64,000 bases of DNA from an uncultured Saprospiraceae bacterium (GCA_937928045.1 CALFWO010000037.1:1-64000); one strand, 5' to 3'. Numbered from the stretch's first letter, positions 49,596 to 60,150 are shown. Translations and numbers: made by a program. Notes: generated by a model not told the origin, from the sequence alone.

Positions 49596-52500
49596 TTAAT
49601 TTTTAATTTCTTCAGTTGCGTAAAGTAAAAGTTCCCCATTATTTGGAATAGCTAACAAATGAGACTTACCATTTATTTTCAATTCTTCAATATTACTAAT
49701 TTGTCCATTTAGGTACATCCCAGTTTTTTGAGGATTTTTTACAATCATCTTATTTTCTTCGAGCGCAATTAAAAACCCTCTCGCCGCATCGGCTCTGGGT
49801 GTTTCAACTTCGGCGCCATAAAAATTTGTAGCAGCGACAATCGTCTTTTGATTATTAATCTCAACAGGAAGGAAATCATTAATATTTGAAATTTGCCCTT
49901 CGCTCGGAAAAGGTTGAAATGAAAAGGACTGACTTCCGTCATTCACCAGTATTCCACTTTGAAAAATATCAATTTCGTAGGTTTGATTCTCTTCTAATTT
50001 CTCGCCATAAATATCTTGGATACTAGCAGATGCAAAAGATTTATAATTAATAAATTTCTTTTTTATATCTGGTATTTGTTCTGAAGAACAAGATCTTCCT
50101 CTTACCGGATAATCTATACCAGATTCCTGTTCAGACAAAACAATATCGGCCTGTCCGTTGTCATCAAAGTCTCCAAAGAAAACTTTAAAGTCCTCTTCCT
50201 CTGTTTTCTGGTACTTATAGTTTTCTCCTAGATTTCCAACCAAAATGTCCATATCACCATCGCTGTCAAAGTCATAAGGTTCTATTGCAAACCACCATCC
50301 ATTGGAGGGTTCAGGGAAATATTTTTTTGACTGATCTTTAAAAACGCCTTCTTCATTGATAAGAAAATGTACCGACATCCATTCACCAACAACAATTAAG
50401 TCTTCATCTTGGTCATTATCAATATCCAACCACCTTGCGTCAGTAACAAGTCCCATTTTATTTAATACCGGAGCAAGTTTATCTGTTTGATTTAAAAAAC
50501 GGGTTGCACCAGTTTCCTTAGTTTGATTTACAAGCAATTGGCTTGTCGTCGGGAAAGGATATTTCCCTGGTTCATGTCTTGCGCCAACGAATAAATCTAA
50601 ATCGCCATCTCCGTCAAAATCAGCCGCTTTAACTTTAGATCCTGGGACGGAATTTTCTGGGAGCATTACCGCTTTTGAGAAAACACCCTTTCCATCATTA
50701 ATATAAACTCGATCTTGATAAGACTTGCTATTCGACGGAAATTCGTTTCCACCGCTTACCACATACAAATCCTGATCACCATCTAAATCAATATCCAAAA
50801 AAAGTGCATCAACATCTTCATAGAGCTGATCATTTTTCCACAACTGTTCATTTGATTTTTCAAACTTCCCTGAATTTTTTTGAACAAAAAGTGTAGCCGG
50901 AAAAGTGGAAGATCCTCCAATAAAAATATCGTCCAATCCATCATTATTTACATCACCAATTTCCAATGCTGGTCCGAACTGAGATAATTTATGCGGCAAC
51001 AATACTTGCTTGTCAAAATCATTAAAGTCATTTTCAACATGTGAAAAAGAAAGGTTATATTTTTCTGCCAAGTTCCCTACCGCAATCTGATTCATTGATT
51101 GATTAATCATCTTTCCGGCATAGTCTATCTTCACGAGTCTATTAACCTTTGGATTAGTAATCGTTTGAGCGGTTCCATTCGACCAGGTTATATTTACCTT
51201 TTCAATATTCTTATTATTTCCCAACCCAAAATGTATTCTATTTTGACTGGTAGAATAAAACCCCCTAGCATTCGCCAATTGTTGAACTTGTTTAAAATCC
51301 TTTCCGACAATTTCAATTTCAGTCCCAATGGGATTCAATTCTTTAGGACATTTCAACTCAAATGAAATATAATTTCCAGAACTTTTATTTTCATATAAAA
51401 AAGTAAAATCATCTAAATTATTTACAACTAAATCTAAATCTCCGTCGTTGTCCAAATCGGCATATGCTGCTCCCGATGAAAATGTTTTTTGATCTAGTCC
51501 TATTTCAGCTGCAACATTCTTAAAGCCAAGCGCTCCGTCATTCGAATAAAGATAATTTTCCAAAGGAGTAGAAGGCAAAGTGTTCAATAAATCAAGCGCA
51601 TCTACTTTGCTTAGGATGTTTTGTTGAGATATATTTTTGTCTGCAGATTTAATGCTTCTTACCTTTTCCTTTATCTGATTTAATCCATCGGTATATCTCA
51701 GATCATGTTTTACACCGTTAGTAATAAAAATATCTTGATTCCCATCATTATTGAAATCCGCAATTAATGGAGCCCAACTCCAATCTGTATTTGATAAATT
51801 GGCCAGTTGTGCGATATCCCCGAACTTTAGTTTTTGGTCTTTATCAATCCCTTGGTTGAGTTGTAGGGTATTGAACATATATTGATGATGTCCCTTATTT
51901 TTCACCAATTCGTAAAAAGAAGCAGCATCCATGCCGCCCATGTTAGCCTTGTTTCGAAAATGACTTTCTGCAGCCATATCCAAGACAATCAAGTCTTGCC
52001 AACCGTCATTATTTAGGTCTCCAAAATCAGATCCCATTGCGAAGAATGAAATGTGTTCAAATGATTCATGTATTTGATTGGTGAAAGTTTTATTTTTTTG
52101 GTTAATGAAAAAAGCGTCTGGCGAATTGTAATCATGGGCAACATAAATATCTTGCCAGCCGTCATTATTGAAATCGCCAATTGCCGCGCTGAGCGGATAC
52201 CCCCCATGGGATAGTCCTGATTCAATGCTCTTGTCAACAAACTTATTCCCTATGTTTTCAAAAAATCGACAACCTAAAGCCGGATCTCTCCAATCCTGCC
52301 CTTTTAGAGGAGATAATGGACCTGGGTTTGGAGGTTGATTTACTAAAAACAAATCTAAGTCTCCATCGCGATCGAAGTCCAAAAAATTTGCCTGTTGAGA
52401 TCTCCATGCATCAGCTATTCCATATTTAGTTGCTTGTTCTTCAAACTTTCCATTTTGAAGATTAATATAAAGTTCATTGACACGCAACTCAGGAGCATCC

Positions 52501-52937
52501 AACAGCGACTTACAAACATAAATATCGGGCCAACCATCATTATTAACATCGGCAACGCTAACACCAGTAGTCCACCCTCCTCTATCTAATATTCCGGAAG
52601 ATTCAGTCAAATCTTCAAATTTCAGATTACCTTTATTTCGGAATAATTTATCAGCAACCTGGTTCCCTCCTAAGTAAACATCCAATAAACCATCTTGATC
52701 AAAATCGCCGATTCCAACTCCTCCTCCATTGTAATAAGTTTCAAATACAAGCGCATTTAACTCGGGTGTATTTTCAACAACATTCTGAAAATTTAATCCA
52801 GATTGATCGGATTCAATCTTTTGAAATTTAAGTACATCATTCGTATTAGAATCAACTTGATCAGCATTACAAGCGGAGAAAATAACACTTGTTAAAATAG
52901 CGCAAAAGAATGAAAAGTATAAAAATCTTTGAAGCAT
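49596..52937 (-). CDS. FG-GAP/VCBS repeat lipoprotein with ASPIC/UnbV domain (CRTAC1-like)
   Basis: 1113 residues from the ATG at 52937 (a TTG three codons upstream is less likely). The signal peptide ends in IFSAC (C23). Many calcium-binding FG-GAP repeats follow, such as GDFDQDGLLDVY, ADVNNDGWPDIY, LDFDRDGDLDLF and ADLDNDGDLDLV; these would build one or more seven-bladed propellers. At about 555-605 lies the UnbV/ASPIC domain (HFGLGNNKNIEKVNITWSNG), followed by a second propeller set. Such proteins are frequent next to SusC/SusD pairs in Bacteroidota and are probably extracellular binding proteins. Older labels calling the family RNA-binding have no support here. Confidence 0.9.
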   Translation of the reverse strand: MLQRFLYFSFFCAILTSVIFSACNADQVDSNTNDVLKFQKIESDQSGLNFQNVVENTPELNALVFETYYNGGGVGIGDFDQDGLLDVYLGGNQVADKLFRNKGNLKFEDLTESSGILDRGGWTTGVSVADVNNDGWPDIYVCKSLLDAPELRVNELYINLQNGKFEEQATKYGIADAWRSQQANFLDFDRDGDLDLFLVNQPPNPGPLSPLKGQDWRDPALGCRFFENIGNKFVDKSIESGLSHGGYPLSAAIGDFNNDGWQDIYVAHDYNSPDAFFINQKNKTFTNQIHESFEHISFFAMGSDFGDLNNDGWQDLIVLDMAAESHFRNKANMGGMDAASFYELVKNKGHHQYMFNTLQLNQGIDKDQKLKFGDIAQLANLSNTDWSWAPLIADFNNDGNQDIFITNGVKHDLRYTDGLNQIKEKVRSIKSADKNISQQNILSKVDALDLLNTLPSTPLENYLYSNDGALGFKNVAAEIGLDQKTFSSGAAYADLDNDGDLDLVVNNLDDFTFLYENKSSGNYISFELKCPKELNPIGTEIEIVGKDFKQVQQLANARGFYSTSQNRIHFGLGNNKNIEKVNITWSNGTAQTITNPKVNRLVKIDYAGKMINQSMNQIAVGNLAEKYNLSFSHVENDFNDFDKQVLLPHKLSQFGPALEIGDVNNDGLDDIFIGGSSTFPATLFVQKNSGKFEKSNEQLWKNDQLYEDVDALFLDIDLDGDQDLYVVSGGNEFPSNSKSYQDRVYINDGKGVFSKAVMLPENSVPGSKVKAADFDGDGDLDLFVGARHEPGKYPFPTTSQLLVNQTKETGATRFLNQTDKLAPVLNKMGLVTDARWLDIDNDQDEDLIVVGEWMSVHFLINEEGVFKDQSKKYFPEPSNGWWFAIEPYDFDSDGDMDILVGNLGENYKYQKTEEEDFKVFFGDFDDNGQADIVLSEQESGIDYPVRGRSCSSEQIPDIKKKFINYKSFASASIQDIYGEKLEENQTYEIDIFQSGILVNDGSQSFSFQPFPSEGQISNINDFLPVEINNQKTIVAATNFYGAEVETPRADAARGFLIALEENKMIVKNPQKTGMYLNGQISNIEELKINGKSHLLAIPNNGELLLYATEEIKN

Positions 52938-53052
52938 ATGAGCCAAATATTTAATCTAAATTAGCTATCACAAAATTAATAAAAAGGAGCAAGTGATTAT
53001 TGTTGAAAATAACAATTATAATTTACCTAAGTCTTCTTAATTGCTATCCAAT

Positions 53053-53087
53053 AAAAAAGGATCGTTTTTTATAAACGATCCTTTTTT
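53053..53087 (-). terminator. Intrinsic terminator after the second SusD-like gene
   Basis: A perfect 15-base inverted repeat (AAAAAAGGATCGTTT / AAACGATCCTTTTTT) with a five-base loop. It lies between the second SusD-like gene and the FG-GAP/UnbV gene. Confidence 0.9.
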
Positions 53088-53104
53088 CAATATTGCTTTT
53101 CAAC

Positions 53105-54415
53105 TTATTGATTCCATCCTACACGATTCGTAAAAATACTAATATCGCCATTTGAAATATTTTCATTGTATAAATATTCGCTACTCGGATAATCCCATCT
53201 TACAGGAACAGCGTTTCCAGAAGTAGGAAAAATAGTAGGAAAACCAGTCCTTCTCCAATCACTGTAAGCCTCTGACTGAAGAAACATTGCAACATACTTT
53301 TGTTTCATTACTCCTTCTAGTGTTAGATTTCCAACTCCAGGATCAACACCAGCCTGAGTGATATATTCATTGAACTCTGCATCACCAAGACCAAGTCTTG
53401 CAAAAGAAGATTTGATTCCATTCATATAGGCATTATAACCAGCTTGATCATTTGCCCCTCTTGCACTCGCTTCAGCAATGATGAATTGCATTTCACGATA
53501 AGTAACCAACTCTTGATTAAAGTCAGCCACCAAATAAGGATGATTCGTCTCAAAAGTATTATCTATAACATTCAATCGATTTGTATCCTGAGTTGAATTC
53601 ATTAAAGCTCTCATAGTTGGACTGAATTCGATGTCTCCTGTTCTATCTCTGTTGAAACGATACCATTGAGCAGCAGCATTTTCATCTGGATACTGATAGG
53701 AAAAATTATCGGATGATGATGTGTAAGCCAACGCATCTGATGCCGCTCCTGAATAATCCTTCAAATGCAATTTTCCACGAGCACGAATTGCGTAAGCAGT
53801 TTTGGACCATTTTTCAATGTCTCCTGCATATATAACATCGCCTAAAGCTGGACTTACAGGTCCTTGATTTCCCTGAAATAGACTAATGGCCTCATCTAAA
53901 CGAGTATTTATTATTTCATAAATTTTCGACTGAGAATCATATTTGGGGCTCGGATTATCAAATCCTACTAGTGCCTCAGAATAAGGAATGTTATCCCAAA
54001 CATCAGTTGCATTCATTAACATAAAAGCTTCAAGAACATTCAAAATTCCAAGGGTATGATTATTACCATCCTTAATGGAACTATTTCTTGCTATTTTAAT
54101 TTCATTCAAAATATTTTCGTAACAATTATTCCAAGATGAGTCAAATCTATTTGGAGTTAAAGCAGTGTATTGATTAAATGAAGCCCATGACCTGGCAACA
54201 CCTTCCACTTGTTGTATCAGCATGCTGTTAATTCTGGAAAATTCTCCACCGGATAGATCGACCAGCGCTAACTGTATTGCCGGCATTTGTGCAAAAACCG
54301 GTACTTCAATTGGGCTATTTGGATCTTCATTAATATCTCCTCCTACTATAGTTTCGCAACTTTGAAATAATATTAACACTAGAAGACCTAAAATAATTTT
54401 ATTAAATATTGTCAT
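53105..54415 (-). CDS. SusD-like outer-membrane lipoprotein, copy 2
   Basis: 436 residues of the SusD/RagB superfamily (SusD-like 2 type). The signal peptide ends in LFQSC (C20) and is followed by ETIVGGDINEDPNSP, the usual start of the mature lipoprotein. It would cap a SusC barrel and bind the nutrient at the surface. It is a close paralogue of the gene at 54595-55908: the last ~170 residues differ at fewer than 20 positions before a divergent tip, while the signal peptide and middle differ more. It lies 179 bases after copy 1, beyond a terminator, and has its own terminator. Confidence 0.92.
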   Translation of the reverse strand: MTIFNKIILGLLVLILFQSCETIVGGDINEDPNSPIEVPVFAQMPAIQLALVDLSGGEFSRINSMLIQQVEGVARSWASFNQYTALTPNRFDSSWNNCYENILNEIKIARNSSIKDGNNHTLGILNVLEAFMLMNATDVWDNIPYSEALVGFDNPSPKYDSQSKIYEIINTRLDEAISLFQGNQGPVSPALGDVIYAGDIEKWSKTAYAIRARGKLHLKDYSGAASDALAYTSSSDNFSYQYPDENAAAQWYRFNRDRTGDIEFSPTMRALMNSTQDTNRLNVIDNTFETNHPYLVADFNQELVTYREMQFIIAEASARGANDQAGYNAYMNGIKSSFARLGLGDAEFNEYITQAGVDPGVGNLTLEGVMKQKYVAMFLQSEAYSDWRRTGFPTIFPTSGNAVPVRWDYPSSEYLYNENISNGDISIFTNRVGWNQ

Positions 54416-54535
54416 AGCAAAATATTAGGTTATTGAAATGTGCTTTTGTTTTCGTATGAATACCAATTAGAATTCTTAAAGCTATTAAGTTAACATTAAT
54501 CATTGTCAAAAAATTAATGCTTGTTTGCTTCCAAT

Positions 54536-54566
54536 AAAAAAGGGACTAGCCATTTCGACTAGTCCC
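54536..54566 (-). terminator. Intrinsic terminator after the first SusD-like gene
   Basis: GGGACTAG / CTAGTCCC with a nine-base loop, followed on the minus strand by a T-run (TTTTTTATTGG). It separates the two SusD-like copies and would lower expression of copy 2 unless copy 2 has its own promoter. Confidence 0.88.
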
Positions 54567-54594
54567 AATATACTAAATAAATTAGTTTTTTAAT

Positions 54595-55908
54595 TTACTG
54601 GTTCCAACCAACTTTGTCTGTAAATACATTTACAGAACCTTCAGCAGGTGAACTTGCATTAAATAGGTATTCTCCAGAAGAATAATCCCATCTTACAGGA
54701 ACCGCGTTTCCTGAAGTAGGAGTAATAGCAGGGAACCCTGTTCTTCTCCAATCAGAATAAGTTTCTGGTTGGAGGAACATAGCAACATACTTTTGAGTCA
54801 TTACTCCTTCTAACGTAAGATTTCCAACGCCAGGATCAACACCGGTTTGCGTGATATACTCATTGAACTCAGCATCACCAAGACCAAGTCTTGTAAAAGA
54901 TGCTTTGATACCATTCATGTAAGCATCATAACCAGCTTGGTCATTTGCTCCTCTGGCACTCGCTTCAGCAATGATAAATTGCATTTCACGATAAGTAACA
55001 AGTTCTTGGTTAAAATCAGCAACCAAATAAGGGTGATCCGTAATAAAAGTTTGATCCATTACATTCAAACGGTTAGTGTCCTGAGTTGAATTCATCAAAG
55101 CTCTCATAGTTGGGTGAAATTCTAAATCACCTGTTCTATCTCTGTTGAATCTGAACCATTGTCCAGCTGCGTTTGCATCTGGGTAGTTAAATGCTAAGTT
55201 GTCTGCAGAACTTGAGAAAGCAGCAGCATCTGAAGCAGCTCCAGAATAATCTTTGAAATGTAATTTTGCTCTAGCTCTAATCGCTGTAGCGGCGTTTGTC
55301 CAAGCAGTAATGTCACCACCATAAAGTACATCTCCTGACGCAGGACCTACAGGTCCTTGAGGTCCAGCAAACAATGAAATGGCGTCATTCAATCTTGAAT
55401 TGATTACTCCATAAATATCAGCTTGAGAATCATACTGTGGACTTGTAACTTCAATTCCTTTGAAAGCCTCAGAGTATGGAATATCATCCCAAACATCAGT
55501 TGCTTGCATCAAAGTATATGCTTCCATTACATAACATACCGCTAAAGTGTGATTGTTACCATCAGCCATAGAATTAGCCTTAGCCGTTTGAAGTTCGTTT
55601 AGGACATTTTCATAAGTATTGTCCCAAGCAGCATCAAAACGATTAGGAGTCAATCCTGTATATTGATTAAATGAAGACCATTGTCTTGCTACACCTTCAA
55701 CTTGCTGAGTCAGCATACAGTTAAAGCGAGAGAAAGCTCCTCCAGTTAAATCAACCATTGCAATTTGAATTGCAGGTAATTGAGCGGAAACTGGAACCGC
55801 AATCGGGTTATTAGGATCCGCATTAATATCTCCGCCTACGAAGTTCTCACAACTAGATAAATATCCAGCGAACAGAACTAAAGCGAATAATTTAAAATAT
55901 AATTTCAT
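54595..55908 (-). CDS. SusD-like outer-membrane lipoprotein, copy 1
   Basis: 437 residues of the SusD-like 2 type with lipobox YLSSC (C20), then ENFVGGDINADPNNP. Alpha-helical TPR-like body with QQVEGVARQWSSFNQYTG and AIRARAKLHFKDYSGAASDA. It follows the SusC-type receptor by 33 bases, so the pair forms the classical SusC/SusD complex. The near-copy downstream is discussed in the findings. The ligand is not shown by the sequence. Confidence 0.94.
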   Translation of the reverse strand: MKLYFKLFALVLFAGYLSSCENFVGGDINADPNNPIAVPVSAQLPAIQIAMVDLTGGAFSRFNCMLTQQVEGVARQWSSFNQYTGLTPNRFDAAWDNTYENVLNELQTAKANSMADGNNHTLAVCYVMEAYTLMQATDVWDDIPYSEAFKGIEVTSPQYDSQADIYGVINSRLNDAISLFAGPQGPVGPASGDVLYGGDITAWTNAATAIRARAKLHFKDYSGAASDAAAFSSSADNLAFNYPDANAAGQWFRFNRDRTGDLEFHPTMRALMNSTQDTNRLNVMDQTFITDHPYLVADFNQELVTYREMQFIIAEASARGANDQAGYDAYMNGIKASFTRLGLGDAEFNEYITQTGVDPGVGNLTLEGVMTQKYVAMFLQPETYSDWRRTGFPAITPTSGNAVPVRWDYSSGEYLFNASSPAEGSVNVFTDKVGWNQ

Positions 55909-55941
55909 ATTGTCTAAAATTTAAATTTGTCTAGAAAAAGA

Positions 55942-58900
55942 TTAAAAGTCAACAGAAAGCTTAATAATTACTGAACGAGTACTAGGCATGTTGAAATAAT
56001 CAAAACCTTGACCATTACCTGTTCCAGTTAAACTTGTTTCTGGATCAATACCGTCGTAATCAGACTTAAACCAAAGGTTTCTTCCTGAAACTCCAATTGA
56101 ACCACCTTTCAAAATTTCCCCAGCTGGGAATCTATAATTTAGACCTAGCTCACGAAGACGAATCCATCCACCATCTTGAACAAATTGCTCTCCAACAGCT
56201 CCGAATCCACCAACAGAAGAAGTCCAGTAGTTTTGACCTCTTGTTACAGGAATATTGTTCGCAGATCCATCAGATAATACACCTTCAATAGGAGTGGCAG
56301 TTTCTTCACGAGTATCAGCAGTCAGCTGAGAACGTCCGAAGAAAGATAATGCCCAAGCAGTACCATTCCATAAGTCTCCACCTTCTCTCCAATCTAATAA
56401 GAAGTTAAGTGAGAAACGCTTGTATGATAGTGTATTGTTCCAACCGATAATAAAATCTGGGTTAGGATTACCAATTGCTCTTTGTACTGGGTCAACAGCT
56501 TGGAAGCCATATTCTGGAGAGTTAGGATCGTCGTTGATCACAACATTTCCATCAGGAACATTAAGGTTTGGCCAATCTGCCGCATTGTCTCTTAAATAAG
56601 CACCTCCGAAGATTGCACCATACTGATTTCCTTCTACAAGGTAAGTACCTGCAGAGTTAAAACCAGCTAAGAACAAACGCTCAATACCTGGCGCTAATTT
56701 GTCAACAATGTTACTTGACTTAGTGAAGTTAACTTGCGTATTCCAAGAGAAATCATCTGATTGTACTGGAGTCGCATTTACTGTTAATTCAATTCCTTTT
56801 GAAGTCATTTCACCTGAGTTCAACCAAACATTGTTGTAACCAGTTGATGACGGCAAAGAAGCATTCAAGATCGCGTCAACAGTTTTTCTTTGATAAACTG
56901 TTGCATCCAATCCAATTCTTCCTTTGAAGAATCTCAAATCAACACCTGCTTCCAAAGTAGTAGAAAGCTCAGGAGTCAAGTTAGGATTTCCAAGAAGGCT
57001 AGACTGATCGAAACCAGCATTTCCAGAAATTGGGAAAGTGATATTATCACCCCATCCATCTCCGATAGAAGGAGACACATATACAGATGCAGTTGAGTAT
57101 GGATTTGGAGGTCCAGCACCAACTTGCGCAAAAGAAAGTCTCAATTTTCCGAAAGAGAAAGGACCATTGTTTGTATTCATCAATTCAGAGAATGCAAAAG
57201 ACAATGAAGCAGAAGGATAGAAGAATCCAGTATTAGAAAGCTGGAAGTCTGCTGGGTCACCCAATCTTGAATCATAATCTTGTCTAGCACTTACTGTCAA
57301 ATAAACAGTATTTCTCCATCCCCCTTCAACTTGACCGTAAAAACCAAGTGTTCTAAATCTGTTGATAACCTCGAATGCAGAAAGCGCAGTCGTGTTACTG
57401 ATGTCTCTAAAACCTGGGAATACTAAACCGTTACCATCAACAGTCTGTTGGTGATTGTTAAAGCTAAATGCATTTGCACCAACTAAGTAGTTCAATGTGA
57501 AATCATCAGAAAGATTTCCTCCCCCTAAGATTGTCAAGTAGTTATCAAACTGATTAGTGTTGAATTCATCATGAGATACTGCCCCACCTGCGTTTGTACG
57601 AGAATTAATTTCAAATTCTTGCTTACGAATATCTGAAGTAAGGTCATATCCAACGTTGATACCGAATCCTAACCAATTGTTTACTTTGTAATCCGCCTTT
57701 ACGTTACCAAAAGTTCTGTTAACATCTTCGAAACCAAGTGCATTATTAATAGTCCAATATGGATTATCATATCCTCCACCTCCACGGTAATTTCTTTGTC
57801 TGAAATCTGGGAATTGGTAAGCAGAAACTTCGTTAACTGCCTGCTCTGGAGTAAAGCCGTTAGCATTATCAAAAGTGGCAGGTGTTCTCAACATACCTAG
57901 CAATAAACCAGATGTATTAGATCCTTGCTGAACTCTTGTATAGTCTGACTTTGTGTAGTTAATCGAACCATTGATGCTTAACCCTTCTAGAGGAGTAATT
58001 CCAGCAGCCAGCTTAACAGTCTTTCTCAAGTATTCTTCATTAGGAATAATACCATTTGCACGGTGATCAGAAACAGACAATCTAAATGTTGCAGTTTCTC
58101 CGCCACCAGATACTGATAACGAGTTGGTATTAGAAATACCAGTTTGGAAAAACGGATCTACGTTATCGTAAGTATTTGCCGCTTGACCATTTCCTGTTCC
58201 TTTTGGAACTAAGAATCCGTTTTTGTCAAATCTGTAAGTTCCATCAGCAAAAAATGCTCCAGCTGCTGGTGCATTTGGATGTGACGGATCAGTAGAATAT
58301 TCAAGATCAGAAACTAGAGGTCCCCATGAAGTAGAAGAACCTGTAGAAGGATCATCATATCCACCGGACCAACCTTGAGCATACTTGTCTTGAAGATCAA
58401 CCGTTTGAGTAATATTGTCAAATCCCATTGAACTTGAGAAGTTAACTGCGAAACGATCTTTTTTGCTACTTCCTTTTTTAGTTGTAATCAAGATCACCCC
58501 AGTAGAACCCGCAGTTCCGTAAAGAGCAGTTGCTGCCGCACCCTTAAGTACGTTCATTGACTCAATGTCTTCAGGATTTAAATCCATCAAACGATTTGAA
58601 GCCGCTGTACCTGCAGTACTAGCCTGAGAAAGAAGCGTTTCGTTATTGGTTCTTACACCATCAATAACGATTAGCGGTTGATTATTTCCAACCATAGAAG
58701 TTACTCCTCTAACCAAAATTCTAGAACCACCACCAACAGATCCTGAAGATCTTGTTACTTGGATACCAGAAGCCTTTCCTACTAATGCATCAACTGCGTT
58801 GGTTGCACCAGAACGAACAAGGTCGTCAGCGTCTACTTCTTGAATTGCATAACCTAATGCTTTTTCACTTCGCTCAACTCCTAAAGCAGTTACAACAACT

Positions 58901-59211
58901 TCTTCAAGAATTTCACCTTCGCTAAGTGAAACATTGATTGCATTCATACTGCTGAATGTTGAAATATCAACATCTTTAGAAGAATAACCAATGTAAGTAA
59001 ATGTAAGTACAGTCGCGTCATTTGGGATTGATAGAGCCCAAGATCCATCGATGTCTGTACTTGTACCTGTAGTTGTTCCTTTGACAACAACGTTCGCTCC
59101 AATAAGAGGTTCGCCGCTGACATCGGTAACTACACCGCTTACGGACTTCTGAGCCATGGTTGCACCAACAGCAAAGAGGATCGTAAGTAAAACTAGTGAG
59201 AGTTTTTTCAT
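55942..59211 (-). CDS. SusC/RagA-type TonB-linked outer-membrane receptor
   Basis: 1089 residues. Signal peptide, then a carboxypeptidase-regulatory-like domain (about 22-105, SGVVTDVSGEPLIGANVVVK). The Plug domain has the SusC box (SGSVGGGSRILVRGVTSM, then PLIVIDGVR). A large barrel follows, ending in RSVIIKLSVDF with a terminal Phe. It imports an oligomeric nutrient across the outer membrane with TonB energy. It heads the SusC-SusD-SusD'-UnbV-M14 array. No anti-sigma/ECF sigma pair or hybrid two-component regulator is next to it, so its regulation is not shown. Confidence 0.95.
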   Translation of the reverse strand: MKKLSLVLLTILFAVGATMAQKSVSGVVTDVSGEPLIGANVVVKGTTTGTSTDIDGSWALSIPNDATVLTFTYIGYSSKDVDISTFSSMNAINVSLSEGEILEEVVVTALGVERSEKALGYAIQEVDADDLVRSGATNAVDALVGKASGIQVTRSSGSVGGGSRILVRGVTSMVGNNQPLIVIDGVRTNNETLLSQASTAGTAASNRLMDLNPEDIESMNVLKGAAATALYGTAGSTGVILITTKKGSSKKDRFAVNFSSSMGFDNITQTVDLQDKYAQGWSGGYDDPSTGSSTSWGPLVSDLEYSTDPSHPNAPAAGAFFADGTYRFDKNGFLVPKGTGNGQAANTYDNVDPFFQTGISNTNSLSVSGGGETATFRLSVSDHRANGIIPNEEYLRKTVKLAAGITPLEGLSINGSINYTKSDYTRVQQGSNTSGLLLGMLRTPATFDNANGFTPEQAVNEVSAYQFPDFRQRNYRGGGGYDNPYWTINNALGFEDVNRTFGNVKADYKVNNWLGFGINVGYDLTSDIRKQEFEINSRTNAGGAVSHDEFNTNQFDNYLTILGGGNLSDDFTLNYLVGANAFSFNNHQQTVDGNGLVFPGFRDISNTTALSAFEVINRFRTLGFYGQVEGGWRNTVYLTVSARQDYDSRLGDPADFQLSNTGFFYPSASLSFAFSELMNTNNGPFSFGKLRLSFAQVGAGPPNPYSTASVYVSPSIGDGWGDNITFPISGNAGFDQSSLLGNPNLTPELSTTLEAGVDLRFFKGRIGLDATVYQRKTVDAILNASLPSSTGYNNVWLNSGEMTSKGIELTVNATPVQSDDFSWNTQVNFTKSSNIVDKLAPGIERLFLAGFNSAGTYLVEGNQYGAIFGGAYLRDNAADWPNLNVPDGNVVINDDPNSPEYGFQAVDPVQRAIGNPNPDFIIGWNNTLSYKRFSLNFLLDWREGGDLWNGTAWALSFFGRSQLTADTREETATPIEGVLSDGSANNIPVTRGQNYWTSSVGGFGAVGEQFVQDGGWIRLRELGLNYRFPAGEILKGGSIGVSGRNLWFKSDYDGIDPETSLTGTGNGQGFDYFNMPSTRSVIIKLSVDF

Positions 59212-59430
59212 ACTAAGCCGATTTAATTTGAATAAAATATTTAGTGATTTAAGATGAACGAATTCATTCTTTTAAAATAGAATGCTTGTTAATTAATCTT
59301 TAACATTTCGTTAAATCAATAACGAACGTGAATAAAAAACGCTGGCAGCCAACCAACCTTTTTATAAAAAAGATGCTCTGTAGGAATTATAATTTGCCAA
59401 CATATTAATAAATAGTTGACTTTGAGTAGT

Positions 59431-60150
59431 TTAGGCGGTTTTCAGACATTTCAGATACATCTGAATTGTGTTTTGCAAACCATAGTATAGTGAATCAATA
59501 ATCAATGCATGACCAATAGACACCTCTAAAAGGTTTGTTAAACTTTCGCCAAAGTAAGTTAAATTTTTCAAATTTAGATCATGTCCGGCATTGAGTCCAA
59601 TGTTAATTTTTTGTGCTTCTTCCGCCGCAAATTTAAAATCTGCTACTGCTAAAGCCCGATCAGCAGTATAATTTTTCGCATAAGGTCCTGTGTATAATTC
59701 AATTCTGTCTGCCCCACACTCTTTTGCACCATTAATCATTTTAAGATCTGTACCCACAAAAAGGCTGGTCCTAATTCCAGCAGTATTAAAAGTTTTCAAG
59801 ACGTCCGAAAGAAATTCTTTTTCTTTTACGGTATCCCAACCAGCATCTGAAGTAAGTGCACCAGGCTTATCTGGAACCAAAGTGACCTGATGGGGCTTAT
59901 TTTTCAGGACCAAATCTATAAAAGCTTTGGTAGGATTCCCTTCTATATTAAATTCGGTGGTTACCATTTCTTTCAAAAGTGGAATATCATCATATCTTAT
60001 ATGGCGTTGATCTGGTCTGGGATGAACTGTAATTCCTTCTGCTCCAAAAGCTTCACAATCCTTGGCTACTTTTAGAAGATCAGGCTGATTCGCTCCACGA
60101 GAATTACGAATTAATGCTACTTTGTTCAGATTTACACTTAGTCGAGTCAT
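59431..60150 (-). CDS. pdxJ: Pyridoxine 5'-phosphate synthase
   Basis: 239 residues of the PdxJ TIM barrel: LSVNLNKVALIRNSRG at the start, GITVHPRPDQRHIRYDDI, LVPDKPG and the end-barrel GLNAGHDLNLKNL. It condenses 1-deoxy-xylulose 5-phosphate with 3-amino-2-oxopropyl phosphate to make vitamin B6. It is divergent from the CPBP protease gene, 44 bases away. The 219-base gap on its 3' side, ahead of the SusC gene, shows no clear terminator. Confidence 0.97.
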   Translation of the reverse strand: MTRLSVNLNKVALIRNSRGANQPDLLKVAKDCEAFGAEGITVHPRPDQRHIRYDDIPLLKEMVTTEFNIEGNPTKAFIDLVLKNKPHQVTLVPDKPGALTSDAGWDTVKEKEFLSDVLKTFNTAGIRTSLFVGTDLKMINGAKECGADRIELYTGPYAKNYTADRALAVADFKFAAEEAQKINIGLNAGHDLNLKNLTYFGESLTNLLEVSIGHALIIDSLYYGLQNTIQMYLKCLKTA

